NCBI RefSeq assembly: GCF_000243135.2
Contig: NC_019903.1
Coordinates: forward strand, 2,642,001 to 2,706,000
Source: Desulfitobacterium dichloroeliminans LMG P-21439
GTDB lineage: Bacteria; Bacillota; Desulfitobacteriia; Desulfitobacteriales; Desulfitobacteriaceae
Direction: 5' to 3'
DNA length: 64,000 nucleotides
Shown here piece by piece: positions 43,268-52,241 of the stretch; positions within the stretch are counted from its first letter, which is position 1; each line of letters begins with the position of its first letter. The notes under the pieces are model-generated. The model did not search any database, was not told where the DNA came from, and was given only the letters and a program-made list of their open reading frames with translations. The position numbers were made by a program, and so were the translations under genes.

Positions 43268-44086
43268 CTAATCGTTCAACGGAGCCTGAGGTTTTATTCT
43301 CGACCTTTTCGGCTTTGGCTTAAGGTGTTGCCAGCGGAATCGTTCCGCTGCGAGGTTAGGAATTTCTTGGCACAATTCCTCGAGAAGAGTGTAGTCACTC
43401 CCTTGGAACTCGGTATGTAGGAATAAATCGGGACGCTTTAAAAAAGTACGTCTTAAAGATTCCTTGCGTCGCCACCCCTCAATATGACGATGATGTCCAG
43501 ACAAAAGAACCTCCGGAACCGCTAATCCGTTAAAAACCGGTGGGCGAGTATACTGAGGGTACTCCAAAAGCCCTTCACTGTGACTATCTTCCTCTGCAGA
43601 TGCTTTTTCTCCCAACACTCCAGGCAATAAACGGGCCACAGAATCGATCATCACCATGGCCGCCAGCTCTCCACCTGTAAGGACAAAGTCTCCTAAGGAT
43701 ACCTCTTCATCAGCAAGGCCGCGAATACGCTCATCAAATCCTTCATAGTGCCCGCAAATAAAGACCAGCTCATCAAGTTTACTCCATTCTTTAGCCTTCC
43801 GTTGCTGAAAGACTTCACCCTGAGGAGTAAGCAAAATAACCCGCCTCTGTCCCCGGGGGGAAGGCAAATCCTGTATCGCAGCGTAGATAGGTTCAGGCTT
43901 GAGGACCATTCCTGCTCCGCCACCATATGGCACATCATCCACATTCTTATGCTTACTGAGAGCATAATCGCGAAAATTAATCAGCTTAACACCCATTAGG
44001 TTGGCCGCCTGGGCACGCTTCAGGATACTCTCCTGTAAGGGTGCAAACATTTCTGGAAAAAGGGTCAGAATAGTAAACTGCATCAT
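43268..44086 (-). CDS. trmD: tRNA (guanine-N1-)-methyltransferase TrmD
   Basis: 272 residues with FTILTLFPEMF at the start, the trefoil knot motifs VPYGGGAGMVLKPEP, ICGHYEGFDERI and SLGDFVLTGGELA. It makes m1G37 in tRNA and prevents frameshifting. ATG 44086 is preferred, just after the rimM stop, with GGAGAAG upstream. The frame is open farther up inside rimM without a start signal. Confidence 0.96.
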   Translation of the reverse strand: MMQFTILTLFPEMFAPLQESILKRAQAANLMGVKLINFRDYALSKHKNVDDVPYGGGAGMVLKPEPIYAAIQDLPSPRGQRRVILLTPQGEVFQQRKAKEWSKLDELVFICGHYEGFDERIRGLADEEVSLGDFVLTGGELAAMVMIDSVARLLPGVLGEKASAEEDSHSEGLLEYPQYTRPPVFNGLAVPEVLLSGHHRHIEGWRRKESLRRTFLKRPDLFLHTEFQGSDYTLLEELCQEIPNLAAERFRWQHLKPKPKRSRIKPQAPLND

Positions 44087-44087
44087 T

Positions 44088-44594
44088 TTACTCTTCTCCA
44101 TCCAGCAGTCCAAGGGGTAGCTCCACTTCCATCCGTCGGCCGGGTACATCAACACGCTTCACCACAGTCTTCAGAGCCGGCACGCAGACTTCCCTCTCAT
44201 TTCCCTTCACAAGGTAAACATCATTGGCGCCCGTCTCAATCACTCGAGTCAAAGTCCCCAATAAAGTCTCACCCTCATATACCTGCATACCCTCAAGTTC
44301 AAAGTAATACCAGCCTTCTTCAAGAGGCGGTACCTCCGAGCGATCCACCTTAATTGCCCAGCCCCGTAATTTATCGGCCTCGTCCCTAGAATTTACTCCT
44401 TCTAAAGTCAGGTATATCTCAGATTCTTGAACCTTAGCATTCAGCACCTTCAAACGGCGTTGCAGCTGATTCCGCACGAGTATGACTTCCTGAAGCTTTT
44501 TAAAGCGCTTGGGATTACCCGTAAGGGGATGCACCTTTATTTCGCCCTGCACACCGTGGGGCTTAATGACTTCACCGATTAGAACCTTGTCCAT
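44088..44594 (-). CDS. rimM: Ribosome maturation factor RimM
   Basis: 168 residues: N-terminal RimM domain (IGEVIKPHGVQGEIKVHPLT) and C-terminal PRC barrel (GWYYFELEGMQVYEGE, GANDVYLVKG). It assists 30S head assembly with S19. GAAGGAG lies 10-11 nt before the ATG. Its stop is next to the trmD start. Confidence 0.95.
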   Translation of the reverse strand: MDKVLIGEVIKPHGVQGEIKVHPLTGNPKRFKKLQEVILVRNQLQRRLKVLNAKVQESEIYLTLEGVNSRDEADKLRGWAIKVDRSEVPPLEEGWYYFELEGMQVYEGETLLGTLTRVIETGANDVYLVKGNEREVCVPALKTVVKRVDVPGRRMEVELPLGLLDGEE

Positions 44595-44653
44595 AAGATT
44601 ATTGCTCCTTCTTTGAGCTGAACGTCAAAAAGGGCACAAGGCCCTTCTCAACA

Positions 44654-44884
44654 TCACTGATCAATGTCAACATGCACTCTGCGCCCATCTTTGACCGCAG
44701 CAGCTTTAACTAACGTGCGAATTGCGTTAGCGATTCTACCCTGTTTACCAATGACTTTGCCCATATCCTCCGCCGCTACAGTGAGTTGCAGATGAACGGA
44801 TCTCTCCGTTTCGGATTGAGCTACAAGTACTTGATCCGGGTGATCGACCAAAGCTTTTGCCAGCACTTCAACGAGTTCCTTCAC
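44654..44884 (-). CDS. khpA: KH-domain RNA-binding protein KhpA
   Basis: 76 residues, start GTG behind TTGGGGGTG, with the KH motif VAAEDMGKVIGKQGRIANAI, including the GxxG loop GKQG. It works with KhpB/EloR in RNA binding and cell envelope control in Firmicutes. It lies 22 bp after rpsP. Confidence 0.92.
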   Translation of the reverse strand: MKELVEVLAKALVDHPDQVLVAQSETERSVHLQLTVAAEDMGKVIGKQGRIANAIRTLVKAAAVKDGRRVHVDIDQ

Positions 44885-44906
44885 AGGAACACCCCCAATA
44901 ATCCAA

Positions 44907-45173
44907 TTACTTCTTGGACTCATGGTACTTAGCCAAAACTCCAGCTTTGCGAAGCAAAGACTTCGCTGTATCTGAAGGTTGAGCACCAGTTGCTAACCAT
45001 TTCAATGCTTTTTCCTCATCAATGTTCAAGACTGCTGGTTGTTTCGTAGGATCGTAGTAACCGATCTCTTCGATAAAACGACCATCGCGTGGCGAATCGG
45101 AATCCGCAACGATTAAGCGATAGAAGGGATTCTTCTTGGCACCTAAGCGGCGAAGACGAATTTTTGTTGCCAT
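44907..45173 (-). CDS. rpsP: 30S ribosomal protein S16
   Basis: 88 residues with [37 protein letters not shown] and [19 protein letters not shown] 45173 has GAGGAGGTG 7 nt upstream. It follows ffh in the classic ylxM-ffh-rpsP order. Confidence 0.97.
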   Translation of the reverse strand: MATKIRLRRLGAKKNPFYRLIVADSDSPRDGRFIEEIGYYDPTKQPAVLNIDEEKALKWLATGAQPSDTAKSLLRKAGVLAKYHESKK

Positions 45174-45231
45174 GTTTTTCACCTCCTCATCAGGATACTT
45201 TTATCCGCTAGCCGAATTTAATGTATCGTGA

Positions 45232-46593
45232 TTATTTAAAGGGGAACGGCAAACCTAATTTCTTGCCTTTTTTACCCTTTTTACCTTTACCCATCATGCC
45301 CATACCCGGCGCACCCGCAAATTGCTTCATCATTTTTTGCATCTGCTCAAATTGTTTAAGCAACCGACCCACTTCTTGAACGCTGGTACCGCTTCCTTTG
45401 GCAATGCGGCGCTTTCTTGAATCTTTAATCAAGGCTGGCTTTCTGCGTTCCTCCTGGGTCATGGAATGAATGATCGCTTCCACATGGGACATATCTTTTT
45501 CATCGATCTGGGCATCTTTCAGTTGTTTCCCGGCACCGGGAATCATTTCGAGCAGCGAGCCTAAGGGCCCCATTTTTTTAATCTGCTGCATCTGATCGAG
45601 GAAATCATCGAGAGTGAATTCCTGCTTGCGAAGTTTTTGCTCCATCTCCCGAGCCTGCTTTTCATCGAAAGCTTCTTGAGCCTTTTCAATCAGGGTTAGG
45701 ACATCGCCCATTCCCAAAATACGGGAGGCCATCCGGTCCGGAAAAAACGGCTCTATAGCGTCCAGCTTCTCCCCTATGCCGGCAAACTTAATGGGACAGC
45801 CGGTGACGGCTTTAACAGAGAGAGCAGCCCCACCTCGGGTATCGCCATCAAGCTTGGTCATAATGATTCCGTCAATCCCGAGATCACCATGGAAGCTTTC
45901 TGCCACATTCACTGCATCTTGCCCTGTCATGGCATCCACGACCAGCAGGATTTCATGAGGCTTAACAGCGGCTTTGATATCCTTGAGCTCCCCCATCAAT
46001 TCTTCATTGATGTGCAGACGTCCTGCCGTATCAATAATGACCACATCTAAGCCTTGACTAAGAGCATGCTCTAGGCTGGCCAAAGCGATCTTTACCGGAT
46101 TTTCCTGCCCTAATGAAAACACCGGGACCTTGATTTGGTCCCCTAAAACCTCGAGCTGCTTGATTGCCGCAGGACGATAGATATCACAGGCGACCAGGAG
46201 GGGATGCTTGCCCTGCTTTTTCAACATATTGGCGAGCTTAGCTCCATGAGTTGTTTTACCGGCCCCTTGCAAGCCCACCAACATAATGACCGTCGGTGGC
46301 TTTGAGGAAATATTTATTTTACTGGAAACGCCGCCCATTAAGGCAACCATTTCCTCGTTAACAATCTTAATCACCTGTTGCCCAGGAGAGAGGGATTCAA
46401 GAACCTCTTGACCGATCGAACGCTCCTTGACTTTAGCGACAAAATCCTTAACAACTTTAAAGTTCACATCAGCTTCCAATAAAGCCATGCGAACTTCGCG
46501 CATCGCTTCATTGACATCCGCTTCTGTGAGTTTGCCTTTGCTTTTTAAGCGTTTAAAGGTTTCTTGCAATTTTTCACTTAGACCTTGAAACAT
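45232..46593 (-). CDS. ffh: Signal recognition particle protein Ffh
   Basis: 453 residues: N domain, GTPase domain with G1 GLQGAGKTT, DTAGRL and TKLDGDTRGGA, then a methionine-rich M domain (about 330-435) that binds SRP RNA and signal sequences, ending in a Gly/Lys-rich tail. ATG 46593 follows GTGAGGG. It lies 32 bp after ylxM. Confidence 0.97.
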   Translation of the reverse strand: MFQGLSEKLQETFKRLKSKGKLTEADVNEAMREVRMALLEADVNFKVVKDFVAKVKERSIGQEVLESLSPGQQVIKIVNEEMVALMGGVSSKINISSKPPTVIMLVGLQGAGKTTHGAKLANMLKKQGKHPLLVACDIYRPAAIKQLEVLGDQIKVPVFSLGQENPVKIALASLEHALSQGLDVVIIDTAGRLHINEELMGELKDIKAAVKPHEILLVVDAMTGQDAVNVAESFHGDLGIDGIIMTKLDGDTRGGAALSVKAVTGCPIKFAGIGEKLDAIEPFFPDRMASRILGMGDVLTLIEKAQEAFDEKQAREMEQKLRKQEFTLDDFLDQMQQIKKMGPLGSLLEMIPGAGKQLKDAQIDEKDMSHVEAIIHSMTQEERRKPALIKDSRKRRIAKGSGTSVQEVGRLLKQFEQMQKMMKQFAGAPGMGMMGKGKKGKKGKKLGLPFPFK

Positions 46594-46625
46594 ACAAGCC
46601 CTCACTTTCCGGACTCATTCTAAGA

Positions 46626-46994
46626 CTAGGAAGCTTCAATATCCCGATAGATTTCATCAATCTTCTGCTTGATGGATTGATGACGTTCCCAGGCATTTCC
46701 GTTGGCAAAATCCTTTTCTTCGAATTCCTGCATCAATTGATGGACTTCGGATAACTTATTGTGCTCGACCACAAAACGGCGTACGAGTCCCAGCTTATCC
46801 TCATATCCATGTAAGATTTTTTCTGTTCTTTTAAGCAAATCGTAAACTGCTTGCCGACTGATATTCTCTGATTCAGCTATTTCTACTAAGGAGAAATCCT
46901 GCTCATAGTGGAGGTCCCATATCCTCCCTTGCTTAGAAGTCAACAGCGGCCCATAAAAATCTGCCAGCAATGCCATTTTTGCAAATCTTTCCAC
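46626..46994 (-). CDS. ylxM: YlxM/p13-like SRP-associated DNA-binding protein
   Basis: 122 residues with a sigma-region-4-like helix-turn-helix (LTSKQGRIWDLHYEQDFSLV, ENISRQAVYDLLKRTEKIL). The family is always next to ffh. GTG start. The ribosome binding site GGAGGG lies in the loop side of a small hairpin (ACGGGA with TCCCGT), with the GTG at its foot, which may restrain translation. It is the first gene of the ffh-rpsP-trmD transcript from a strong promoter. Confidence 0.92.
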   Translation of the reverse strand: MERFAKMALLADFYGPLLTSKQGRIWDLHYEQDFSLVEIAESENISRQAVYDLLKRTEKILHGYEDKLGLVRRFVVEHNKLSEVHQLMQEFEEKDFANGNAWERHQSIKQKIDEIYRDIEAS

Positions 46995-47035
46995 GGGAAA
47001 AACCCTCCCGTCAAGGATTTTTACTTTACTGTGCT

Positions 47036-47064
47036 ATTCTAGGCTATCTTCAAGACCTTGTCAA
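47036..47064 (-). promoter_or_regulatory. Sigma-A promoter of the ylxM-ffh operon
   Basis: TTGACA (47059-47064), 17 bp, TAGAAT (47036-47041) on the minus strand, 40 bp upstream of ylxM. Near-consensus. Confidence 0.72.
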
Positions 47065-47211
47065 GTAATTTTGCTTTCCTGTTGTTAAAATATATGCGAA
47101 TTCTAAGTCTTGGAGCTAGCATTTTCTTAAGTTTTGTTTGGATATCTCATTTCAAGAATAATGCGATATATTATATGAAGGAAAATTTTAGTTTATAGAA
47201 TTCAAAAAACC

Positions 47212-48507
47212 TTAAAAGCTTTCCGCAATCGCCTTTGCCCGCTTTTCGACCTCGTGGCACACGCGCTTAATATCGATGGTCTTTAATTGCCGCTCTTCCA
47301 TCAATAGTTCCCCATCTACCATGACAGTCCGCACATCACCGGCATGGGCTACATACACCAAATGAGCTGGCACTGAGAATCTCGGATAAAAATGCGGCTG
47401 ATCAAAATCAATCGATATCAGGTCAGCCTTATAGCCAGGAACAAGCATCCCTACATCTTTTAACCCTAAGCTGCGCGCCCCATCCACCGTTGCCATCTGC
47501 AACACTTCATAGGCCGGTAGAGTTGTGGCTCCCTTAGTAAGTTTCTGTTGCAAGGCAGCCGAACGCATTTCCCCGAACATATCTAAATTATTGTTGCTGG
47601 ACGCTCCGTCAGTTCCCAGACCGACCAAGACTCCACGAGAGCGTAATTCAGGAACAGGAGCAGTACCGCTGTTCAATTTCATATTGCTTTCGGGGTTATG
47701 AGCTACACAGACCTTTCTTTGCGCCAAAATATCTCGATCTTCCTCGGTGAGATGCACACAATGGGCGGCAACCACATGCCCACCGAATAATCCAAGTTCA
47801 TCCAGCCATTGCACCGGTGTCTTCCCATATTGCTCCTTGATCGTCCCGATCTCATCCTCGGTCTCAGCCACATGAATGTGTATCCCTACCCCAAGCCGGT
47901 CAGCTTCCTGCTTGACTCGTTGGAGGAACTCTCCCGAGCAGGTATAAGGTGCATGGGGCCCGAACATGATCTGAATTCTCCCCTTGCCAGCCCCATGATA
48001 TTCCCGAACCAATTCAATGTTTTCAGCAAGGGCTTTTTCGCCGTTAGGTGCGTTCCCGATCAAACCGCGCGCCAGCACACCGCGGGTTCCGGCTTCCAAA
48101 ACAGCTTTGGCTACATGGCTCATGGAGGCATACATGTCCAGCATAGTGGTGGTCCCTGATTGGATCATTTCCCCCAGAGCAAGTAAGGTCCCCCAATAAA
48201 TATCTTCATCAGACAGCTTATCTTCAAAGGGCCAAATCTTCGTTTGCAACCAAGGCATCAACGGCAAGTCATCAGCATAACTTCTCAACATCGTCATCGC
48301 AGCATGAGTATGAGTATTGATTAACCCCGGCATGACCACATCATCAGGCAAGTCGATAATGCGCTCAGGAACAAAACTGTCCGGCGTCGATCCTTTCTCG
48401 CCTACGAAAAGAATTCGGTCATTTTCAATAGCGATTTCTCCCTCAGGATAAAAATCTTCGGGTCCAGTCATGGGTAGAACCATGGCTCGTATCAGTATCT
48501 TGGCCAT
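47212..48507 (-). CDS. mtaD: 5-methylthioadenosine/S-adenosylhomocysteine deaminase
   Basis: 431 residues of the amidohydrolase superfamily. Metal ligands are seen in HTHAAMTMLRSYADD, HIHVAETEDE and VVAAHCVHLTEED, and the catalytic Asp in GLGTDGASSNNN. MtaD deaminates SAH, MTA and related adenosines to inosine analogues. ATG 48507 has AAGGAG 8 nt upstream. It is the last gene of the salvage cluster after the class II aldolase, mtnA and mtnP. Confidence 0.92.
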   Translation of the reverse strand: MAKILIRAMVLPMTGPEDFYPEGEIAIENDRILFVGEKGSTPDSFVPERIIDLPDDVVMPGLINTHTHAAMTMLRSYADDLPLMPWLQTKIWPFEDKLSDEDIYWGTLLALGEMIQSGTTTMLDMYASMSHVAKAVLEAGTRGVLARGLIGNAPNGEKALAENIELVREYHGAGKGRIQIMFGPHAPYTCSGEFLQRVKQEADRLGVGIHIHVAETEDEIGTIKEQYGKTPVQWLDELGLFGGHVVAAHCVHLTEEDRDILAQRKVCVAHNPESNMKLNSGTAPVPELRSRGVLVGLGTDGASSNNNLDMFGEMRSAALQQKLTKGATTLPAYEVLQMATVDGARSLGLKDVGMLVPGYKADLISIDFDQPHFYPRFSVPAHLVYVAHAGDVRTVMVDGELLMEERQLKTIDIKRVCHEVEKRAKAIAESF

Positions 48508-48566
48508 ATACTTCACTCCTTGCTTATAAAAGACCCCCAAGGAATTGGGGGTCTCATCGACTTACT

Positions 48567-49199
48567 TCACTGTCCATAGCTTTGTCGATAAGAACGGCAC
48601 ATCAATTGGATATCCTCTTGACTCAATAAGGCCGGTCCACCTAAGAGGCGAGACATTATATGGATTTGAGCACTTTTTTCTACTACTTGGCATACCTTTA
48701 AGGCTTCTTCTACAGAACAGCCCACCCCGACCAACCCATGGTTAGCCAGCAGCACAGCACTTCTCTCCTGCAGAGCATTCACCGCTCCTTGAGCTAATTC
48801 TAAGGTGCCGGGTAGACAGTATGGCGCCACTTCCACTTGACCACCCACAATCATCACCATATCCTCGACGATTCCGGGCAGAGGAGCTCGGGCGACCGCA
48901 TGGGCTGTTGCATAGGGGGAATGAGTATGGACAATCCCCTTCACATCAGGACGTTGCTTATAAATTTCAGTGTGGAGCAGCAACTCTGAAGAAGGCTTGC
49001 GGCATCCCTCTAACACTACATTGCCGATGCTCAAAAGGACGAGATCCTCTTCCCCTAGGGTAAAGTAATCCATCCCACTGGGAGTAATCCAATACCCCTC
49101 CCGGGATGAGTCCCAAGCCGAAATGTTACCCCAAGTTCCGGCAACCATTCCGCTCTCAGCAATTTTACGACCCGCCGCGATGATATCCCTTTTCTCCAT
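48567..49199 (-). CDS. Class II aldolase, probable 5-methylthioribulose-1-phosphate aldolase
   Basis: 210 residues of the class II aldolase/adducin family. Zinc ligands are in VHTHSPYATAHA (His-x-His) and HGLVGVG, and the catalytic Glu in KPSSELLLHTEIY. Relatives are fuculose-phosphate aldolase and MtnB. Placed between mtnA and mtaD in an anaerobe with no mtnB-C-D set here, it fits the DHAP-shunt aldolase that splits methylthioribulose-1-phosphate into DHAP and methylthioacetaldehyde. Substrate is inference. Its ATG overlaps the mtnA stop by one base. Confidence 0.85.
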   Translation of the reverse strand: MEKRDIIAAGRKIAESGMVAGTWGNISAWDSSREGYWITPSGMDYFTLGEEDLVLLSIGNVVLEGCRKPSSELLLHTEIYKQRPDVKGIVHTHSPYATAHAVARAPLPGIVEDMVMIVGGQVEVAPYCLPGTLELAQGAVNALQERSAVLLANHGLVGVGCSVEEALKVCQVVEKSAQIHIMSRLLGGPALLSQEDIQLMCRSYRQSYGQ

Positions 49200-50236
49200 T
49201 AAGAGCGCACCATCATTTTTAAGAGATTCACAGAGTAAGGGGACGAAACAATTCCTTTTTCCGTAATAATCCCTGTAATCAATTTGGAGGGAGTCACATC
49301 AAAGGCCGGATTATACACGGGTACATCAGCCGGTGCTACCTGCACCCCAAACACTTCTCGCATTTCTTGAGGATTTCTTTCCTCGATGGGAATATCTTGT
49401 CCGCTGGGAACTTTCAAATCAATGGTCGAAGTGGGAGCTGCCACATAGAAAGGAATGCCATGGGCCTGAGCCAATACCGCCAAGGAATAAGTGCCGATCT
49501 TATTGGCAGTATCTCCGTTGGCAGCGATACGGTCAGCACCGACGATCACCAAATCAATTTTCCCTTGCTGCATTAAAAACCCAGCCATATTATCGGCGAT
49601 CAAAGTCACCGGTATCTTATCGTTCATCAATTCCAAAGTCGTCAGACGAGCCCCCTGCAAAAAGGGTCGAGTCTCATCAGCATAAACATGAACCTTCTTA
49701 CCTGTATCATGGGCAGCACGAATTACCCCAAGGGCAGTACCATACTCGACCGTAGCCAAGGATCCTGCATTGCAGTGGGTGAGAATATTGGCTTCTTCGG
49801 AAACGATGGGATTACCATGTTCACCGATCAAGCGATTGACGCGCCGATCATCCTCTGCTATAGTCTCTGCTTCATCGAGCAGAGCTTGACGAATTTTTGC
49901 CAGATCTGTTTCCCCATGTTGTTCCCGCAAGCGATCTTCCATACGGCGCAGCGCCCAAAAAAGATTTACAGCGGTAGGGCGAGTCTCTGCCAGACGGTTT
50001 TTCACCTGCTCCATATGATCATGTACGCCCTCAAATTCACCTGAGTATTGCAGAGCACCGAGAGCATAGCCATAAGCAGCGGCAGAACCGATTGCCGGTG
50101 CGCCCCGAACTGCCATCGTTTCAATGGCTTTAGCTACATCTTCATAGGTCGTAGCCAGCTGATAATTTATCTCAACGGGCAGGCGTGTCTGATCTAATAT
50201 TCGTAGAGAATTCCCCATCCATTCTAGTGCTTTCAC
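49199..50236 (-). CDS. mtnA: S-methyl-5-thioribose-1-phosphate isomerase
   Basis: 345 residues with the MtnA/eIF2B-like blocks MAVRGAPAIGSAAAYGYALG, TRPTAVNLFWALRRM, the catalytic Cys in THCNAGSLATVEYGTALG, DETRPFLQGARLT and Asp in VGADRIAANGD. It converts methylthioribose-1-phosphate to methylthioribulose-1-phosphate. GTG start 15 nt after mtnP. Confidence 0.95.
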   Translation of the reverse strand: MKALEWMGNSLRILDQTRLPVEINYQLATTYEDVAKAIETMAVRGAPAIGSAAAYGYALGALQYSGEFEGVHDHMEQVKNRLAETRPTAVNLFWALRRMEDRLREQHGETDLAKIRQALLDEAETIAEDDRRVNRLIGEHGNPIVSEEANILTHCNAGSLATVEYGTALGVIRAAHDTGKKVHVYADETRPFLQGARLTTLELMNDKIPVTLIADNMAGFLMQQGKIDLVIVGADRIAANGDTANKIGTYSLAVLAQAHGIPFYVAAPTSTIDLKVPSGQDIPIEERNPQEMREVFGVQVAPADVPVYNPAFDVTPSKLITGIITEKGIVSSPYSVNLLKMMVRS

Positions 50237-50251
50237 ATTCGTACCGCCTTT

Positions 50252-51043
50252 CTAAAACTTACCGACCTCTGAATTACCCAACTGACACCGGCAATCCTGT
50301 TCGGGGCGAAGTATCCGAAATGTTTCTTGAATCAATTGGGCCACTGTTTTTCCTGTGGCTTTCATGCTCACTATAACTTCTTCATGGGTCAAGGGATGAT
50401 CGGCAATCCCTGCCGCTTCATTAGTAATCATCCCAATCGTGGCATAGCACATTCCACATTCTTTAGCAAGAACAACTTCAGGAACACTGGTCATTCCCAC
50501 ACATTCTCCACCAAGCATCTGGTACATTCTAATCTCGGCCGGAGTCTCAAAGCGTGGACCCTCTGTACATACATAGGTCGCACCCTCTTCCAAAGGAACA
50601 CCCACGGCTTCTCCTGCTACTCGAATGACTGCTTGAAGGGATTTACAATAGGGCTCGGTCATATCTACATGGAGAACACCCTGTTCTCCCCCTTCATAAA
50701 AGGTATGCGGACGACTCTTCGTAAAGTCAAGAAACTGATCCATAAGTACGATATCTCCCAATTGCAAACGAGAAGCAAGGGATCCCACAGCTGCTGTCGC
50801 GATGATTTTACGGACACCTAATTCTTGCAGAGCCCATATGTTAGCCCGATAATTCACCAGATGGGGCGGCAAGGTATGTCCTTTACCATGGCGACTCATA
50901 AAAACAAGCGGAGCATTCTGCCCCCCAAAATGTCCTATATCGACCGTAACCACCCCATAAGGAGTCGTTATTGTTTCTGTGCGAGCATCTTGGAGTATTA
51001 AATTTTCTAGGCCTGTTCCGCCGATGAGCGCATAGGTATTCAG
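50252..51043 (-). CDS. mtnP: S-methyl-5'-thioadenosine phosphorylase with CTG start
   Basis: 263 residues. The purine phosphorylase motifs are complete only if the frame begins far upstream of the first GTG: YALIGGTGLEN (phosphate loop), TTPYG, MSRHGKGH, NYRANIWALQELGV, TEGPRFETPAEI, GMTSVPEVVLAKE and NEAAG. The phosphate-binding loop lies in codons 4-14, and an in-frame stop at 51050-51052 leaves CTG at 51043 as the only plausible start, overlapping the ftsY stop as CTGA with AAGGGG 10 nt upstream. The GTG at 50953 would lose that loop. It releases adenine from MTA. Confidence 0.88.
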   Translation of the reverse strand: MNTYALIGGTGLENLILQDARTETITTPYGVVTVDIGHFGGQNAPLVFMSRHGKGHTLPPHLVNYRANIWALQELGVRKIIATAAVGSLASRLQLGDIVLMDQFLDFTKSRPHTFYEGGEQGVLHVDMTEPYCKSLQAVIRVAGEAVGVPLEEGATYVCTEGPRFETPAEIRMYQMLGGECVGMTSVPEVVLAKECGMCYATIGMITNEAAGIADHPLTHEEVIVSMKATGKTVAQLIQETFRILRPEQDCRCQLGNSEVGKF

Positions 51044-51978
51044 CCCTCTTCAACCCCTTCTGGCGAACGGTCAAAAAGAGCCCCCGCAAAGTCCTGAGGA
51101 TTAAAGGGACGCAAATCTTCCATCCCTTCCCCAACACCAATCCATTTCACCGGAATATTAATCTCTCCTTGAATACCTAAGACGACGCCGCCTTTTGCCG
51201 TTCCATCCAACTTCGTGAGCACAATTCCAGTTACACCCGCTACTTCCTGAAAAAGCTTAGCTTGTTGAAGTGCGTTCTGCCCGGTTGTAGCGTCTAGAAC
51301 CAACAACACTTCATGGGGTGCTCCGGGAACCTCACGTTCAATCACCCGTTTGACCTTGCGTAATTCTTCCATTAAATTCACTTTATTGTGGAGCCGTCCG
51401 GCCGTATCCATAATGACCAGATCCGCTCCCCGGGATTTCGCAGCTTGAAGTGCATCATAGGCAACTGCAGCAGGGTCTGCGCCCTCTTTCTGCTTAATAA
51501 CCTCCACTTCAGCTCGCTGTCCCCAGACCTCAAGCTGATCAATAGCCGCCGCCCGAAAAGTATCTCCGGCAGCTAAAATGACCTTCTTCCCATCCGTGCG
51601 GAAATAGTGGGCTAACTTGCCAATGGTCGTCGTTTTCCCCACGCCATTTACACCAACTACTAGGAAGATACTTGGTCCCTGCTCGGCAAAATTCATAGCC
51701 TCCTCTGTTCCCAGTAAATCAGCCATAAGTTCTTGCAGAACTTCCCTGAGCTCTTCCGCCTCTTGAAGCTTTCTTTTCTTTACTTCTTTACGTAGCCTCT
51801 CAACCAGCTCTAAGGAAGTATTCACTCCCACATCTGAACGAATCAAAACTTCCTCAAGCTCTTCATAAAGTTCATCATCGATTTTGCGTCTTCCCGTTAA
51901 AATCTCTTCAACTTTACCCACGAATTGATCACGGGTTTTTGATAATCCTTGTTTCAATTTCGAAAAAAAACCTGCCAA
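51040..51978 (-). CDS. ftsY: Signal recognition particle receptor FtsY
   Basis: 312 residues, short acidic N-terminus (MAGFFSKLKQGLSKTR), NG domain with G1 GVNGVGKTTTIGKLA, DTFRAAA, DTAGRLHNK and TKLDGTAKGG. It docks SRP-ribosome complexes at the membrane. TTG start 51978 with AAGGAGG 7 nt upstream fits the family N-terminus. It is the first gene of the transcript that continues into the MTA salvage genes. Confidence 0.95.
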   Translation of the reverse strand: MAGFFSKLKQGLSKTRDQFVGKVEEILTGRRKIDDELYEELEEVLIRSDVGVNTSLELVERLRKEVKKRKLQEAEELREVLQELMADLLGTEEAMNFAEQGPSIFLVVGVNGVGKTTTIGKLAHYFRTDGKKVILAAGDTFRAAAIDQLEVWGQRAEVEVIKQKEGADPAAVAYDALQAAKSRGADLVIMDTAGRLHNKVNLMEELRKVKRVIEREVPGAPHEVLLVLDATTGQNALQQAKLFQEVAGVTGIVLTKLDGTAKGGVVLGIQGEINIPVKWIGVGEGMEDLRPFNPQDFAGALFDRSPEGVEEG

Positions 51979-52062
51979 CTGGACTTCCTCCTTATGTAGG
52001 CACACCTTCGATGCTATTGTACCACACTATGGTCAGGCTCTCAAACTGAATTCGTCGAATTG

Positions 52063-52096
52063 AAAAAGCCTATATTCCATCTCTTGGAATATAGGC
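52063..52096 (-). terminator. Terminator downstream of the feo genes
   Basis: GCCTATATTCCA and TGGAATATAGGC form a perfect 12-bp stem; on the minus strand TTTTTC follows. It lies 145 bp past the FeoB membrane-domain gene. Confidence 0.72.
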
Positions 52097-52241
52097 TCAG
52101 TCCCGACTCTTTTAGAACTAATTGAACATCCCTAGGAGTTGGGCTATAAACAAAAAAACAAACACAGATTGTTATTCGCACTAATGCGTGTATTCTAACA
52201 ACCTGTCTATGTTTTATATTCATATATCACCAATAATCTTA

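Noticed and set aside
50252-50953. mtnP starting at GTG 50953
   Set aside because: This would remove the phosphate-binding loop, although the frame upstream encodes it without interruption.
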